Origin: Candidatus Paraprochloron terpiosi LD05
GTDB taxonomy: Bacteria; Cyanobacteriota; Cyanobacteriia; Cyanobacteriales; Prochloraceae
NCBI GenBank assembly: GCA_018141785.1
Contig: CP073341.1
Location: forward strand, 310,001 to 374,000
Length of the DNA stretch: 64,000 nucleotides
Direction of reading: 5' to 3'
Shown here: positions 37,550 through 49,570 of the stretch, in pieces
Position numbering within the stretch: position 1 is the stretch's first letter
Layout: each line of letters begins with the position of its first letter
Notes under the pieces: model-generated
What the model saw: only the letters and a program-made list of their open reading frames with translations
Told to the model about the DNA's origin: nothing
Database searches by the model: none
Translations under genes and position numbers: made by a program

Positions 37550-37594
37550 GAGCGATCCCAAAGATCCACCCGAAATTTCCGCCCTTATTATCAA

Positions 37595-38154
37595 GAATAA
37601 AAGACTCTTCTGTTAACTCACCCAGCTTAAAATTGCTGGCTCACGTGGATTACTGGACTATTATATCAAGTCTGACCCCATTATAAATACCGTAGGTTGG
37701 GTTGAGTACCAGCGAAACCCAACAACAGTTGCTGTCGTGGCTGGTGCTTTTCTAAGCTCTCGGGTCTAAGAGAGAAGTTGGTACTGTTGCCCGTGAACCC
37801 AACCAACGAAGTTAACCCCACATTAGGTCAATCCAACACCCAGCTGATTCGTCTCTTTGAGGATGATGACGGTTGATACACAGTGGTTGATTTGCTAACA
37901 AAAAGCTACATTCGCTCACAGATAATCTAAAAACGGCCTTGGAAATTAGTAGTAAATACCTATTGCCAAAAGGCTTTTAATTAGGTATATTGGAAACACA
38001 GCGATAACCAAGCTGACAAAATAGAATAAAGAGCAGTTACTTTCTAAGTGACTGCATTGGGAGATAGCCACCGGAACTGAACTTATTTCAGTAGTGCATT
38101 GGTTAGCAAGTGTTAACATTTGTTAGCTAAAATCTATCGGCAATCCTATCGTAG
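37595..38154. other. 560-base intergenic region with one hairpin repeat
   Basis: No credible coding frame. It contains the second copy of the GTTGGGTT hairpin (37696-37703 pairing with 37716-37723), in inverted orientation to the copy at 13769. A segment near 38030-38060 (GCAGTTACTTTC and GTGACTGC) could form a further hairpin. A small RNA is possible but unsupported. Confidence 0.45.
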
Positions 38155-39420
38155 TCATTGTGGACGGGGTTCGGCTCTGGTATAGTTACCATCTCCCCAT
38201 CCCCCTATCCCCCCATCCCTCCATCCTGTCATCAGTTGCAAAGCATTAATTTTGAAAGGACGAATATGGGCCATCATCCAGAGACCAAAACGCCTTATAA
38301 TGACAATAGGGAACCAGTTATTAGAAAAGAGGCGAACCAGAAAATCCGTAAATCCTAAAATAGTGAAATTTTCCCACTTACGCCACCTTTCATACCGTTT
38401 AAGAACCCGAATATCCCCAATATCCTCACCTTCCAAAGAAGCTTTCCTTAACACTTGCTCTAGGGCAGCAGCATCCCGTATCCCTAAATTCATTCCCTGT
38501 CCCCCAACAGGATGACAACAGTGAGCAGCATCCCCAATTAAAGCTAGTCTGGATTGAGTATAGCTCCTGCAGCTCATCAACTGTACCGGAAACAAAAAGC
38601 GATCGCTCACCAACTCTAGTTTCCCCAACAATCCTCCCGTGCGTTCCTGCAACTGAGCCAAAAATTTTCCCTCCTCCAATTGCTGCAAAGCTTGTGCTTC
38701 TCCATGAGGAGCAGTCCAGACGATTTGACAGCGGTTTCCCGGTAGAGGCAAAACCCCCATAGGTCCGGTGGGCCAAAACCTTTCAAAAGCGATATCATTC
38801 CGTTCTGCGGAGTGTTTAATAGTAAAAGCAACACAGGATTGCCAGTATTTCCAGCCCCGAGTGCCAATACCAGCCCCAGTGCGAATAAAAGACTTAGCTC
38901 CATCAGCCCCCACCACCAATTTCGTCCGCAGTTTCCTAGTTTGCATTCCTTGTTTAACTTCAATCTCAGCCCCAGACTCCTGGTAAGACACCTCTTTTAC
39001 CTCAGCGGGACACAACCAGCTCACATTGGGACATGTAGTGATAAACTCCTGCAAAGCCCTCAGCACCACACTATGCTCCCCCACATAGCCTAAACATTCC
39101 TTTCCCAAATCTGCCCTCTGGAATTCTACTCCCAGACGACCCATATCTGAGAGTTGAATCTGGCTAAACTTAGCAATGTGAGGTAATATATGCTCCCAAA
39201 CCCCAATCCCCGCAAAAATCTGACTGGAAAGCAGAGTGATAGCATAAGCTTGTCTCTTAGCTGCCGCTACTTCCAGGGGTTGAGCTTCGATTATGGCTAC
39301 ACTCAGTCCAGAATCCTTGAGAGCACTCCCTAAAGTTGCCCCCACAATTCCCCCACCAATAATAGCCACATCGTAATCAAAACTCGGTTTATTATCATCT
39401 TTGAGAGATTCTAGCGTCAT
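38155..39420 (-). CDS. FAD-dependent UbiH/COQ6-family hydroxylase
   Basis: A 421-residue flavoprotein monooxygenase. Residues about 15-30 carry the FAD motif VAIIGGGIVGATLGSAL. A second block is LVVGADGAKSFIRTGAG, and the third LALIGDAAHCCHPVGGQGMN is the GD motif of aromatic hydroxylases. Cyanobacteria lack ubiquinone, so a quinone or another aromatic substrate is plausible but unproven. The last ~20 residues (GWRDGGIGGWGDGN) are encoded by a G-rich low-complexity repeat that seems to have replaced the native end. Start chosen at ATG 39420. Confidence 0.87.
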   Translation of the reverse strand: MTLESLKDDNKPSFDYDVAIIGGGIVGATLGSALKDSGLSVAIIEAQPLEVAAAKRQAYAITLLSSQIFAGIGVWEHILPHIAKFSQIQLSDMGRLGVEFQRADLGKECLGYVGEHSVVLRALQEFITTCPNVSWLCPAEVKEVSYQESGAEIEVKQGMQTRKLRTKLVVGADGAKSFIRTGAGIGTRGWKYWQSCVAFTIKHSAERNDIAFERFWPTGPMGVLPLPGNRCQIVWTAPHGEAQALQQLEEGKFLAQLQERTGGLLGKLELVSDRFLFPVQLMSCRSYTQSRLALIGDAAHCCHPVGGQGMNLGIRDAAALEQVLRKASLEGEDIGDIRVLKRYERWRKWENFTILGFTDFLVRLFSNNWFPIVIIRRFGLWMMAHIRPFKINALQLMTGWRDGGIGGWGDGNYTRAEPRPQ

Positions 39421-39521
39421 TCTTAACAATTGTTTAAAAAAGGATAAAAATCTTTACCTTCTTCAATATTAACAAAATTCAACAATCGCCGCCTGTAGCG
39501 GATGAAAGGGACTGGTAACTG

Positions 39522-39707
39522 TTACTGACCAAAATCCAACCGCGCCCGCTCCACTATTTCCACAGTTATTTCCTCCAGGTTAGCAGCACGAGCGAATTGT
39601 TCAATCTGCTTCCGCGCTTGGGTGCGAGCAAAAAAAGGAATATTCTTCAGTTTAGCTTTTGCTGCTGGGGTCCAGCGTAAAGTATCCGTAAAATCAAAGT
39701 CATTCAT
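39522..39707 (-). CDS. small PCP_red domain protein
   Basis: A 61-residue protein from ATG 39707. [20 protein letters not shown], then [20 protein letters not shown] and a short helix match the PCP_red domain, the small C-terminal domain of light-independent protochlorophyllide reductase subunit B and of free-standing cyanobacterial proteins. A role in tetrapyrrole binding or metabolism is possible; no function is established for stand-alone forms. Confidence 0.8.
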   Translation of the reverse strand: MNDFDFTDTLRWTPAAKAKLKNIPFFARTQARKQIEQFARAANLEEITVEIVERARLDFGQ

Positions 39708-39940
39708 AGTTACCAAATATTTTTTTTATTATACTATAACATAATAAGAATCCCACTTTACACAGAACCGGAGAAAATTACCCAGTCTTTCGCCGATGGT
39801 GCCTCTCCTACACTTAAAAAATGTAATATAATATACAAAAACAGAAAAGCGTTTCTATTTATCATATAACATAACCAAAATTTAACTTAACAAAGAACCT
39901 GAGAACAGCTGAAATGTTTAGCAAAATACCGTAAAAATCC

Positions 39941-41836
39941 ATGCATTCAGTGAGGTGGGTACTCGTCATCGGATGGCTTATCCTCATTCTATCTTTATTT
40001 TACGATCCCATTACTCCCTACTTAACCGATACTCACACAACATGGCTAGATCCCAGACTATTCGATTCAGAACTTTGCCATGAATTTCTCGAGGTACAGG
40101 GAGAATGCCTCTCTGAAGCACCTTTTCTCGTCGGGGGAAAGACTTTCTGGGGTACAAGAATTTTCTGGGGTATAGTCATTCCCTGCGCCATAATGATTCT
40201 GCTGGTTTTCGGTCACGAACTTTGGCGACGTATTTGCCCCTTGTCATTTGTGTCCCAAATTCCCCGAGCATTGGGAATACAGCGTAAGCGGAAGATAGTC
40301 AACTCCCGCACCGGGAAAGTTCGCTATGAGATAGTTAAAGTCAAAAAAAATTCTTGGTTAGCCCGCAACCATTTCTATTTGCAATTTAACCTGCTTTGTA
40401 CTGGTTTGATAGCCAGAATTCTCCTTCTGGATTCTCACCGTTTTATCGCAGGCAGTTTTTTACTCCTCACCATCTTTTCAGCTATCCTGGTGGGTTACTT
40501 ATTCGGAGGCAAAAGTTGGTGTCAATATTTCTGCCCCATGGCTCCTGTGCATCTAGTTTATCAAGGTTCCCGCTCATTACTGGGTAGTGAAGCTCATCGC
40601 GGACCAAAACAAACTATCACTCAATCTATGTGCCGCACTGTGGAAAAAGACGGTCAAGAAAAAAGTGCTTACGTCGGCTGTCAATCTCCCTGTGTGGATA
40701 TTGATGCGGAACGTTCTTATTGGGAAGTAATTAATCAGCCAGGTCGCAAATTGGTGCAATACGGTTATGTAGGCTTAGTAATAGGGTTTTATCTTTACTA
40801 TTTCCTCTACTCAGGCAGCTTGAATTATTATTATTCTGGAGCTTGGGGTCATGAAGAAAATAAGTTAGCTCTCCTTTTTCATCCAGGATTCTACATTAAC
40901 AATACAGCCATTCCCATTCCCAGACTGATTGCTGCCCCCCTGACAATTATCTTTTTTGTGGCCCTCAGTTATTGGGGATTAAGTCTACTGGAAAAAGCTT
41001 ATCGAGCTTATCTTATCAGGAACAAGAAAAATATCGACAAACAACAAGCACAGCACCACATCTTTTCTCTTTGTACTTTTGTCGTCGTCAATATCTACTT
41101 TACTTTTGGTAGTCGCCCCGCATTGAAGTTGTTTAACTCACCTTCTTTGGAGCAGGGAGCTAGTATTGTGGTAATTATCCTCAGTACTATTTGGCTTTAT
41201 CGAACCCTGGGAAGGAGTAATGACGCCTATATTAAAGAAAGCCTTGCTAATAGTTTGCGCCGTCAGCTAGGTAAATTACCCATCAACTTATCTAAATTCT
41301 TGGAAGGACGTTCTTTAGAAGAGCTGAAACCCAATGAAGTATATGTTCTCGCCCGAGTTTTACCCAATGTGAGCAGCGAATATGGGTCCCAAGTTTACAA
41401 AGGGTTACTCAAAGAAGCTTTGACTCTGGGTAATGTGGATTCTGCCAATAGTTTGGATCTCCTGAGGCAGATCCGCCTGGAATTGAACATCGAAGATCAA
41501 GAACACTTTAGTATCTTAACTGAGCTGGGAATTAAAGACCCTGAACTCCTGAATCCTGGTAAACAACACACCCGGGAGAATCAATTGCGAATATCAAGTT
41601 ATCGAGAAGCATTAGAGCAGCAACTGCTGGAATTAATCGAAATGGGGATCCCAGTGCAAGAAGCTCTCCAACGGAAGCAAAAACAAGTTCGGGCGCTCAA
41701 ACTAGAGTATGGCATTACCGCAGACGAGGAAGCCGAAGTTTTATCAGCGCTCTTAGAACCCAACAGTACCATTTTGCGCACTGCAAAGGAACTGGTAGGT
41801 TGCAAGACGGAAAACAAAGTATCCCCCAAGGGGTAG
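39941..41836 (+). CDS. polyferredoxin-like membrane protein with C-terminal helical domain
   Basis: A 631-residue protein with about eight membrane segments in residues 1-425. Cysteine motifs resemble NapH/NosR/CcoG-type membrane iron-sulfur proteins: RRICPLSFVSQIPRALG near 90, KSWCQYFCPMAPVH near 190, and a later pair, GCQSPCVDID. The final ~200 residues are a soluble helical region (EYVLAR-like and LLELIEMGIPVQEALQRKQK). The frame may have lost its original C-terminus: text after RTAKELVG is atypical, and a group II intron begins about 60 bases later. Redox function is inferred. Confidence 0.72.
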   Translation: MHSVRWVLVIGWLILILSLFYDPITPYLTDTHTTWLDPRLFDSELCHEFLEVQGECLSEAPFLVGGKTFWGTRIFWGIVIPCAIMILLVFGHELWRRICPLSFVSQIPRALGIQRKRKIVNSRTGKVRYEIVKVKKNSWLARNHFYLQFNLLCTGLIARILLLDSHRFIAGSFLLLTIFSAILVGYLFGGKSWCQYFCPMAPVHLVYQGSRSLLGSEAHRGPKQTITQSMCRTVEKDGQEKSAYVGCQSPCVDIDAERSYWEVINQPGRKLVQYGYVGLVIGFYLYYFLYSGSLNYYYSGAWGHEENKLALLFHPGFYINNTAIPIPRLIAAPLTIIFFVALSYWGLSLLEKAYRAYLIRNKKNIDKQQAQHHIFSLCTFVVVNIYFTFGSRPALKLFNSPSLEQGASIVVIILSTIWLYRTLGRSNDAYIKESLANSLRRQLGKLPINLSKFLEGRSLEELKPNEVYVLARVLPNVSSEYGSQVYKGLLKEALTLGNVDSANSLDLLRQIRLELNIEDQEHFSILTELGIKDPELLNPGKQHTRENQLRISSYREALEQQLLELIEMGIPVQEALQRKQKQVRALKLEYGITADEEAEVLSALLEPNSTILRTAKELVGCKTENKVSPKG

Positions 41837-41891
41837 CATCAAGAGAAAAGCACCTACCACCAGTACATTTCCCCACGGGATTGTTTTGAGG

Positions 41892-44331
41892 GGGTTAGTC
41901 GGGTAAGGCTTGCAGGTCTCCCTGGGCCCCTCCCCTAAGAACCGAACGTGACTGTCTCCAATCATCCGGCTCAAGCCTCACTTCAAGCCTTGCTTGGAAT
42001 TTCTTGAATGTACCTGCTTATGACACGCTTTATGTAGGTGTTGAAGGTTGTCGATTTCATTTGAACCTCCTTTTTTTTTCACAGGTACTATGTGATGGGT
42101 TTCGATTTCCTCACCGTTGAAAAGGTGGTCATGACATATTGGACATTTCCAATCTTGCGACTTGGCAACGTACTCATTCTTTGAGCCTTTCGACCATCTG
42201 GTCTTACCCGACTTTGTCTGCCGCTTTAACCAATATTCCACTAGTTCAGGGTCGTCTAGGGAGTAAGTTCCCTTTACTTTGACATGTCTTACAATTGGGA
42301 CCGCTGCTATATCGTACAACATGTGTACTATTCTTTTGCCTCTCCGGTCTTTTTTTTTCGTAGTAAAATCGCCAATCTTTTTTACTTCCCTTTTTATACT
42401 CGGTTCGGAAATACTTATCTTTTACCCATTTCTTGTCTTTGTTGGGGTGTCGTCTTTTGGCCCAACGCCAGAGGTACCACCATAGTCGGTAGCTTATATA
42501 TTCGTAGGTTTCTTTGCTGCATACTCCTCTGTAGTAATTAGCAAAACCTCTGAGAAGTGGTTCTATCTTACGTATGACTTGTTCGGGGGTTCTTGTCTTC
42601 ATGCTGTCGATTGTTTGACCGACTCTTTTACAGAAATCCATCACCTTTGATTTTTGTGGTTTAATGAGTAACTTCCCTCTCAGGATTCCGTCCTCACCTT
42701 TAACCTCATAATGCCGCAGGTTAAACCCCAAGAAATCAAATCCGTCTTTTATATGTACTATCCGCGTCTTCTCATCGCTAATCTCAAGACCTCGTTCTGA
42801 CAACCATTGATTTATCTGGATTTTCAACTTGCTCCTTGGATTCCTTGTCCTTTGCAGTTACTACAAAGTCATCTGCATACCTGATGACGCCCACCTTTGG
42901 GTTACATTTTGTAATATATTCTTCTAACCCGTGGAGTCCGATATTTGCGGGGAGGGACTTATCACGCCACCCTGTGGGGTTCCTTTTTCAGTCGGGCTGT
43001 ATCCCTTCCTACTTTCGACAAATCCAGCTTTTAACCATCCATCAATCAAAGAATCTTCTCTAACTGCTCACTGGATGGATTTATGGTCAATGTTATCAAA
43101 GAAGCTCTTAATATCAGCGTCCAGAACCCATTTATCCTTTCTTACCCACTTTCCGGTTTTTGTTTTATAGTCGCCGCGTAGCCTTAAGTAACATTGCTCT
43201 ATAGCGTCTTGGCAACTTCGACCGGGTCTAAAGCCATAGGAGTTGGTTTCAAACATGGATTCCCATTCGGGTTCCAGTGCATTTTTTACTATTGCTTGAG
43301 CGACTCTATCTCTAATGGTTGGGATTCCAAGAGGACGTTTCTTCCCATTTGTCTTGGGAATATACAGCCGTCTAGCAGGTTTTGCTTTAGGCATTTCCCA
43401 GGTGTTGGCAAGTTTCACACGCTGTGCTGGTGTTTCTATAACTTCCTTGTCTACCCCAGCTGTTTGCTTTCCGGTATTTACCTGTGTGATTTGTCTGATG
43501 CTCAGTAATAGGTTCGACCGACATCTTTTCATCAGTTTCCGTAAAGACACCAATTGTCTCCACAATCCAAACTTTCGAGCACGAAATATCCGACCGCGTA
43601 AATTCCTAACAATCTTCTTTGTGCGACGCCAATTAATGTCGCCCCACTCTTTTAATTGTCCGTTCAGTCCATTTTCCAGAATTTCTTCTGTCATCTAACT
43701 TTTCCGTTCGTTTGGTTTCTAGTTGTCGAATAGTTTCGTATGAGACCCAAGTGAAGTCTGCTATTCCTTTATCACAGGGACAAATTTTGAATCCCTATCC
43801 CTCTCATTACAAGAGAGCATTCGCTTTTTCACTCATCATGCAACCCTCCAAAGAATTCCGCCTCCGTTACCTTTGGCCTACTAAAAAAGAATCGACCGCC
43901 TTTTAGACTCTGTAGGGCTTATCCTGTTGTTTCGCTTAGTTTTCTTTAGTTGGTTAGGTTGCTCCCTTTCCCCCGGTAGAGCTTTGATTCCACGACTCAA
44001 TGAGCCTCCAGCATTGAGTCTTGTCTACTTGCCTTTTGGCTATGGCGTTTTGTCTCAGGGATAATTTCGCCATTCTACAGTAACGAGGTTTAATCGGAGG
44101 GGCTGGGTTCACAGCCCTTTTAGTTCACTTTCGTTCAACCTTCCAACTATCTCCCTCTTGCTCCTAACTCTTTAATCCCTAGAGTTTCGGCTACTTTCGT
44201 GACCTGCATTCCAGCTGTTTCGTTACCTACTCAGCTGTGGCCGGACTCAGTAAGTCTTTTACGTGAGGGCTAGGGGTGGAATTCCCTAGAGGACTCGGTG
44301 TCCCGTACTAAGCGACCAGTTCAGGTCGCGC
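41892..44331 (-). mobile_element. group II intron 1 (degenerate, CL2B-like)
   Basis: The 5' end is GCGCGACCTGAACTGG at 44331, directly after a kinase-like coding frame. Domain V reads GAGCCGGATGATTGGAGACA, closing with CACGTTCGGTTCT (about 41930-41968), and domain VI follows, with a bulged A in CCCGACTAAC. The 3' end is therefore near 41892-41895 and uncertain by a few bases. The encoded protein is broken by several frameshifts, so mobility would require help in trans. Length is about 2.44 kb. Confidence 0.82.
41978..43694 (-). pseudogene. intron-encoded reverse transcriptase/maturase with HNH domain, frameshifted
   Basis: The coding text is in several frames. RT blocks: KRPLGIPTIRDRVAQAIVKN and NSYGFRPGRSCQDAIEQCYL (43068-43694), then an in-frame TGA after DHKSIQ; GTPQGGVISP and VIRYADDFVVTAKD (about 42840-42990); DGFDFLGFNL and RGFANYYRGV (42246-42827, maturase domain). 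The HNH endonuclease is WKCPICHDHLFNGEEIETHH, with LQHLHKACHKQVH (41978-42322). The YADD catalytic motif survives but the protein does not. Confidence 0.88.
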
Positions 44332-44803
44332 GAAGGAGTCTGTATCCACCAGAGTCACAAGAGTGGTCTTGGTCACGAGAATGTTGGACTCGTTCATGTC
44401 CCCGATAATATAGCTCGCACTGTGGATACCTTTCACTGCTGTAGCTAAGTTTTTCGCTGTTCGGTGTAAAAAGAGATAATTAAAGAAAGGAGAATGTTCG
44501 CGGCGCTGCTTGGGGGTGTAGAATTGATGTATTGGACGGCTATCTTTTACCCGAGGTATTAGGAAACCCACAACTTTCCCACTATCATTGACAGGGAGGA
44601 GTAAGTCAATGGGCCAGGCGCACGCTGTATTTTGGGGCGGGTTAGCAGTTTATCCCCATGAATTTGGGTTAGCTTGTCCTATGGTAGATTTTAGCTACAA
44701 GAGATGATTCTCCTTCTACCTCATAGATTTTACCCTCCCCTCCACCACCTAATGAGTTGCCCAGAGTAATTTCTTCTTTATTTAATAAGCGTATAAATAC
44801 CAT
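44332..44803 (-). pseudogene. kinase-domain gene relic interrupted by group II intron 1
   Basis: From ATG 44803 the text is MVFIRLLNKEEITLGNSLGG, with GGEGKIYEVEG and SLVAKIYHR, a protein-kinase glycine loop and Lys strand. After at least two frameshifts (about 44680 and 44640) it resumes: ANPPQNTACAWPIDLLLP, VGFLIPRVKD, IIGDMNESNILV (catalytic loop) and LVTLVDTDSF, the DFG-like site. There the intron starts. This is the N-lobe and catalytic loop of a cyanobacterial kinase often fused to helix-hairpin-helix domains. The expected continuation was not found beyond the intron. Confidence 0.75.
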
Positions 44804-44899
44804 AAGTATTTTTTTACTCCAATCGTGGGGTGTGGTGTCCAAGACTTTTTTCGTATACATACATAAAAATTTCTTGACAACACCCTATCAGAGCCTTGA

Positions 44900-47800
44900 T
44901 CAGCGGTTCATAACTAGCTCCTCACCCTTACAGGTTGCTTCAGGTGTATCTGCTTCAGAAGGAGGTACCACTTGCCAGAACTTACCCAGATAAGTGTCCC
45001 AAGCAGCTAAAATCTTAGCCGCTTTTTGACTCCCAGTCTTTTCCAGGTGAGCAGCAATCAAATCTTTTAACTGCTTTTCCCCTGATGGGTTACTCACCCG
45101 TTGGATCTGAACAATCTCTTTGTTCACATGAGCAGGAAAACTGCCATCTTCATCTAAGAAGTAAGCCAAACCCCCAGTCATACCAGCTCCTACGTTCCTG
45201 CCTACAGAACCGAGTACCACAATAACCCCTCCAGTCATGTACTCGCAACAGTGATCTCCTGCTCCTTCAATAACAGCCGTACCTTTGGAATTGCGCACTG
45301 CAAACCGCTCTCCAGCCCTTCCGTTGCCATAGAGCACTCCCCCAGTAGCACCGTAGAGACAGGTATTGCCCATAATAGCATTCTGGGCAGCATTGTAGGG
45401 GCGAGGTGGCAGAATGACAATTTCTCCTCCATTCATCCCTTTCCCTACGTAATCATTAGCTTCTCCTCGGAGCACCAACTTCATACCGGGTAAATTAAAG
45501 GCACCGAAACTCTGTCCTGCTGCTCCGTGGAAGTGCAAATTCAGAGTTCCTTCAAAACCATCATTGCCGTAGAGAGAGGCAATTTTTCCGGCAATTCTCC
45601 CCCCAACACAGCGATTCGTATTGACAATCTTCACCTCTTTCTTGACTGCACCTTGTGATTTAATCGCCCAAGCAATATCCAGATCCGCCAACAATTCATC
45701 ATCCAAAACCGGTCCGTTGCTATGAACTGTCTCATGGTGCAACCAACTGCGTTCTGCTTTTACATCGGGTAAATGAGTCAAACAAGCTAAACTTATCCCA
45801 TGGGTCTTCTTCAGCCCAACATTGCTCCTTTCCTTCAATAAATCCCCGCGTCCAATAATCTCCTCCAAACGAAAATATCCCAACCGAGCTAAGAGACTCC
45901 TGATTTCTTCGGCAATAAAGTAGAAGAAGTTGGTCACTTGCTCCGGGAGCCCTGTAAACCGCTTTCGCAGTCGTTCCTGCTGAGTTGCTACCCCCACAGG
46001 ACAGTTATTAGTGTGACAGATCCGGGCCATAATACACCCTTCTGCAATCATAGCAATAGAACCGAAACCGAACTCCTCTGCCCCCATTAAAGCGGCCATG
46101 ACTACGTCCCAACCAGTTTTCAACCCTCCGTCGGCTCGCAGAATAATCCTGTCTCGCAATTGATTTTCCAACAAAATCCGGTGTACCTCAGTCACCCCTA
46201 ATTCCCAGGGTACCCCAGCGTGCTTAATAGAACTCAAGGGGGAAGCCCCAGTGCCTCCGTCGTGACCGGAAACTTGAATAATATCGGCATTCGCCTTGGC
46301 TACCCCAGCAGCAATAGTGCCAATGCCAATTTCCGCTACCAATTTCACCGATACCTTAGCTTGAGGATTAACTTGATGGAGGTCAAAAATTAACTGAGAC
46401 AAGTCTTCAATAGAATAGATGTCGTGGTGGGGTGGAGGGGATATCAAGGTCACTCCTGGCTTACTGCGGCGCAGCCCGGCAATATAAGCACTCACTTTCT
46501 TACCGGGTAACTGACCCCCTTCTCCCGGTTTTGCCCCCTGAGCTATCTTAATTTCCAACTGCTCGGCGTTCATCAAGTATTCTGGTGTCACCCCGAAACG
46601 CCCGGAAGCCACCTGTTTAATGGCGGAACTGGCTGTATCCCCATTCCGCAGACCTTTAAGGTGGGGCAATGTATGGGACATACCAAAGTTATCCACATCT
46701 TTTAAGACTTTAAACCGCACCGGGTCTTCTCCCCCTTCCCCGGAATTAGATTTACCTCCCAGGCGGTTCATAGCTACAGCTAGAGTTTCGTGAGCTTCCC
46801 TCGACAGGGCACCTAAAGACATACCCCCGGTACAAAAGCGCCTTACTATCTCTTCCACTGGTTCTACTTCTGTTAGGGGAATGGGGGCGCGATCAGGGTT
46901 TAAGTCCAATAAATCCCGCAGGGCAGTTGGGGGGCGTTCCTGGAGATACTTATGATATAACTCATAATGGTCATAATTTTTATCCCCCACAGCCTTATGG
47001 AGAGCCTTAGCCATTTCCGGGCTATTCATATGGTATTCCCCACCGGGCTTATAATTAATTAAGCCTAAGTTCTCCAATTTCTTCCCCTTATTAAGGAAAG
47101 CGCGGGAGTGAAAGGTTATGGTTTCTTGAGCTAACTCTGTTAAGTCCAAACCGAGTACCCGGCTAGTAGTGCCAGCAAAAGCCAAATCTACCACATCCCT
47201 GCCCAAACCGATGATTTCAAAAATTTGCGCTCCCTGGTAAGAAGAAAGGAGGGAAATACCCATTTTGGAGAGAATTTTCAATAAACCTGCTTCTACTGCT
47301 TGACGGTACCTTTCCAAAGCTGTAGCAAGGGAGAAGCGCTCTAACTTCCCTTTTTCCATCAACCTTTGGGTTTTATCCGAACCCCACCACTGACGGACAG
47401 TTTCCAAAGCCAAATAAGGAGAAACAGCACTTGCTCCATAACCGATAAGACAAGCAAAATGGTGGGTACTCCAACATTGGGCTGTATCCACAATTAAAGA
47501 AGCTTTCAAGCGCAAACCCTGACGAATCAAATAGTGATGCACCGCTCCCACAGCTAACAGGGGGGGGATATAGGTATTTTCTTCATTGATTGTTCCCTGA
47601 TCGCTTAAAATCAGAATCTCCTTCCCCGATTCTACTGCCTCGCCAGCCTTTTCACACAACCGTTGAATAGCCTCCTTTGGATCTGCCCCCCGGCATCGAT
47701 TGATGGCGGGGGTTAAAGTGGATAATTGAGCTACCGTGAAGGTAGAATCTTTAATCTTCTCTAATTCTGCTTCATTGATTAAAGGGCTGGCTAACTCTAA

Positions 47801-49471
47801 CAAGCGAGCATCTTCTGGTTGAGGATTCAGCACATTCCCCCGACTCCCCAATCTTACCTCCAAAGACATGACCAAACTTTCTCGCAGAGGATCGATGGGT
47901 GGATTTGTTACTTGAGCAAAGCGCTGTTTAAAATAATCATAGAGCAACCGTGGCTCCGAGGAAAGTACCGCCAAAGGAATATCATCCCCCATGCAGAAAG
48001 TTGGCTCCTTCCCAGAAGTAGCCATGGGCTGAATAATCATTTCCACATCTTCTGCCCTATACCCGAAGGCTGTTTGCAGTTGCAGGAGATTAGAACCGTC
48101 TTCTTCTGTCTCAGTGCTAAAGGGCAATCGTTCTATAATAGAGCGATACTTGTGTAACCAATCCCCATAGGGTTTTGCCCGAGCTACCCGCTGCTTAATT
48201 TCCCAGTTCTTCAGTATTTCATGGCTTTGCAAATCCACAGCGATCGCCATCCCCGGACCCAACCTACCCTTTTCAATAATGTCTGTTTCCGGCAAATCTA
48301 CCACCCCGGTTTCCGAAGCCACGACAATACAGCCATCCTTGGTAATACTATAGCGAGCAGGGCGCAAACCATTGCGATCCAATTGAGCACCCACCGTCTT
48401 ACCATCACTAAAAACTAACAGAGCGGGACCATCCCAAGCCTCCTGCATCCCCTCATAGTACCGGTAGAAATCCACAATTTCTGGATCTGCCTTGAGAGCC
48501 GGCTGATTATTATAAGCTTCTGGTACCAGAATCATAGCTGCTTCCAGAATACTACGACCCGTTCTCACCAGCAATTCCATGGCACTATCCAGATTATAAG
48601 AATCGCTGGAAGCAGTGTTGACAATAGGAGTCAATCCTGCCAATTCCTCTTGGCTCCAACCTGGTACCTCCAGATTAACTTCCCTCGCCATCATCCAGTT
48701 TATATTGCCCAACAGGGTATTAATCTCCCCATTGTGTCCCAACAATCGCATGGGTTGAGCGAAGGGCCATTGGGGCATGGTATTAGTACTGAAGCGGCGA
48801 TGATAGATGGCAAAAGAACTACAGTAATCCTGGTTTTGCAAATCCTCATAAAAAGACCCTAAAACCTCACCTCGAACCATCCCCTTATAAACGATAGTAC
48901 GACAGGAGAAAGAACAGATATAGACACCCTGAGCTAACCTCTTCCCTACCCTAGAGCGAGCCACATATAAAACCCGTTCCAAAGCATCTTCCTTCAGCTT
49001 ATCAGCAGAAGTAACAATCACCTGTTCGATTCTCGGCTGATAGTCTCTTGCTAGCTCCCCTAACACATGGGATCGCACGGGAACTTGGCGCCAACCCAAA
49101 ACCTTCAGATTTTCCCCAGCCACCACCTCTTCAATATAACCACGTGCTTCTCCCGCAGCAAGTTCATTTTGGGGTAAGAATACCATTCCCACTCCCCATG
49201 CTTCCTTTTCTGGCATAGGAATATTGTCCTGCGCAAACCAAGATTGGAACAATTTGACAGGTAACCCCGTCATCAAACCAGAACCATCTCCTGAGTCTCG
49301 ATCAGCACAACAAGCACCCCTATGCTCCAGACAACTCAAAGCTGAGAGAGCATTTTGAATAATTTGATGACTTTCCCTACCATCTTGATAAGCGATAAAA
49401 CCCACACCACAAGCATCTCTTTCTTCCGCCAAGCAACGGGGTGGTTTTGTACCGTTTTGTGTCTTTTCCAT
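44900..49471 (-). CDS. glsF: ferredoxin-dependent glutamate synthase (Fd-GOGAT)
   Basis: A 1523-residue enzyme making two glutamates from glutamine and 2-oxoglutarate with electrons from reduced ferredoxin. The N-terminal class II amidotransferase has its nucleophile in [14 protein letters not shown] (Cys21, exposed after propeptide removal). Next comes the central domain, then the FMN synthase domain ([20 protein letters not shown], with [20 protein letters not shown]). The Fe-S cysteines are in [18 protein letters not shown]. The C-terminal beta-helix has [16 protein letters not shown]. The motif SGDGSGLMT resembles plant Fd-GOGAT, so I choose this over the NADH form. Confidence 0.93.
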   Translation of the reverse strand: MEKTQNGTKPPRCLAEERDACGVGFIAYQDGRESHQIIQNALSALSCLEHRGACCADRDSGDGSGLMTGLPVKLFQSWFAQDNIPMPEKEAWGVGMVFLPQNELAAGEARGYIEEVVAGENLKVLGWRQVPVRSHVLGELARDYQPRIEQVIVTSADKLKEDALERVLYVARSRVGKRLAQGVYICSFSCRTIVYKGMVRGEVLGSFYEDLQNQDYCSSFAIYHRRFSTNTMPQWPFAQPMRLLGHNGEINTLLGNINWMMAREVNLEVPGWSQEELAGLTPIVNTASSDSYNLDSAMELLVRTGRSILEAAMILVPEAYNNQPALKADPEIVDFYRYYEGMQEAWDGPALLVFSDGKTVGAQLDRNGLRPARYSITKDGCIVVASETGVVDLPETDIIEKGRLGPGMAIAVDLQSHEILKNWEIKQRVARAKPYGDWLHKYRSIIERLPFSTETEEDGSNLLQLQTAFGYRAEDVEMIIQPMATSGKEPTFCMGDDIPLAVLSSEPRLLYDYFKQRFAQVTNPPIDPLRESLVMSLEVRLGSRGNVLNPQPEDARLLELASPLINEAELEKIKDSTFTVAQLSTLTPAINRCRGADPKEAIQRLCEKAGEAVESGKEILILSDQGTINEENTYIPPLLAVGAVHHYLIRQGLRLKASLIVDTAQCWSTHHFACLIGYGASAVSPYLALETVRQWWGSDKTQRLMEKGKLERFSLATALERYRQAVEAGLLKILSKMGISLLSSYQGAQIFEIIGLGRDVVDLAFAGTTSRVLGLDLTELAQETITFHSRAFLNKGKKLENLGLINYKPGGEYHMNSPEMAKALHKAVGDKNYDHYELYHKYLQERPPTALRDLLDLNPDRAPIPLTEVEPVEEIVRRFCTGGMSLGALSREAHETLAVAMNRLGGKSNSGEGGEDPVRFKVLKDVDNFGMSHTLPHLKGLRNGDTASSAIKQVASGRFGVTPEYLMNAEQLEIKIAQGAKPGEGGQLPGKKVSAYIAGLRRSKPGVTLISPPPHHDIYSIEDLSQLIFDLHQVNPQAKVSVKLVAEIGIGTIAAGVAKANADIIQVSGHDGGTGASPLSSIKHAGVPWELGVTEVHRILLENQLRDRIILRADGGLKTGWDVVMAALMGAEEFGFGSIAMIAEGCIMARICHTNNCPVGVATQQERLRKRFTGLPEQVTNFFYFIAEEIRSLLARLGYFRLEEIIGRGDLLKERSNVGLKKTHGISLACLTHLPDVKAERSWLHHETVHSNGPVLDDELLADLDIAWAIKSQGAVKKEVKIVNTNRCVGGRIAGKIASLYGNDGFEGTLNLHFHGAAGQSFGAFNLPGMKLVLRGEANDYVGKGMNGGEIVILPPRPYNAAQNAIMGNTCLYGATGGVLYGNGRAGERFAVRNSKGTAVIEGAGDHCCEYMTGGVIVVLGSVGRNVGAGMTGGLAYFLDEDGSFPAHVNKEIVQIQRVSNPSGEKQLKDLIAAHLEKTGSQKAAKILAAWDTYLGKFWQVVPPSEADTPEATCKGEELVMNR

Positions 49472-49570
49472 CTTTCTTTACATTATCGGGTCATTGATTT
49501 TAATATAAATTGTCCCTTTTTTTGAGAATTATCTGCTACCGTCTGCATTTATTATACTCCAATATTCATC

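Noticed and set aside
41753..41974. Minus-strand frame with a membrane-like segment
   Set aside because: It runs through intron domains V-VI and the antisense of the 39941-41836 protein; typical chance frame of group II intron ends. The membrane-like text is noted only as 3' flank.
44308..44571. An independent 87-residue protein
   Set aside because: It is the kinase catalytic-loop part of the interrupted gene, running seven codons into the intron.
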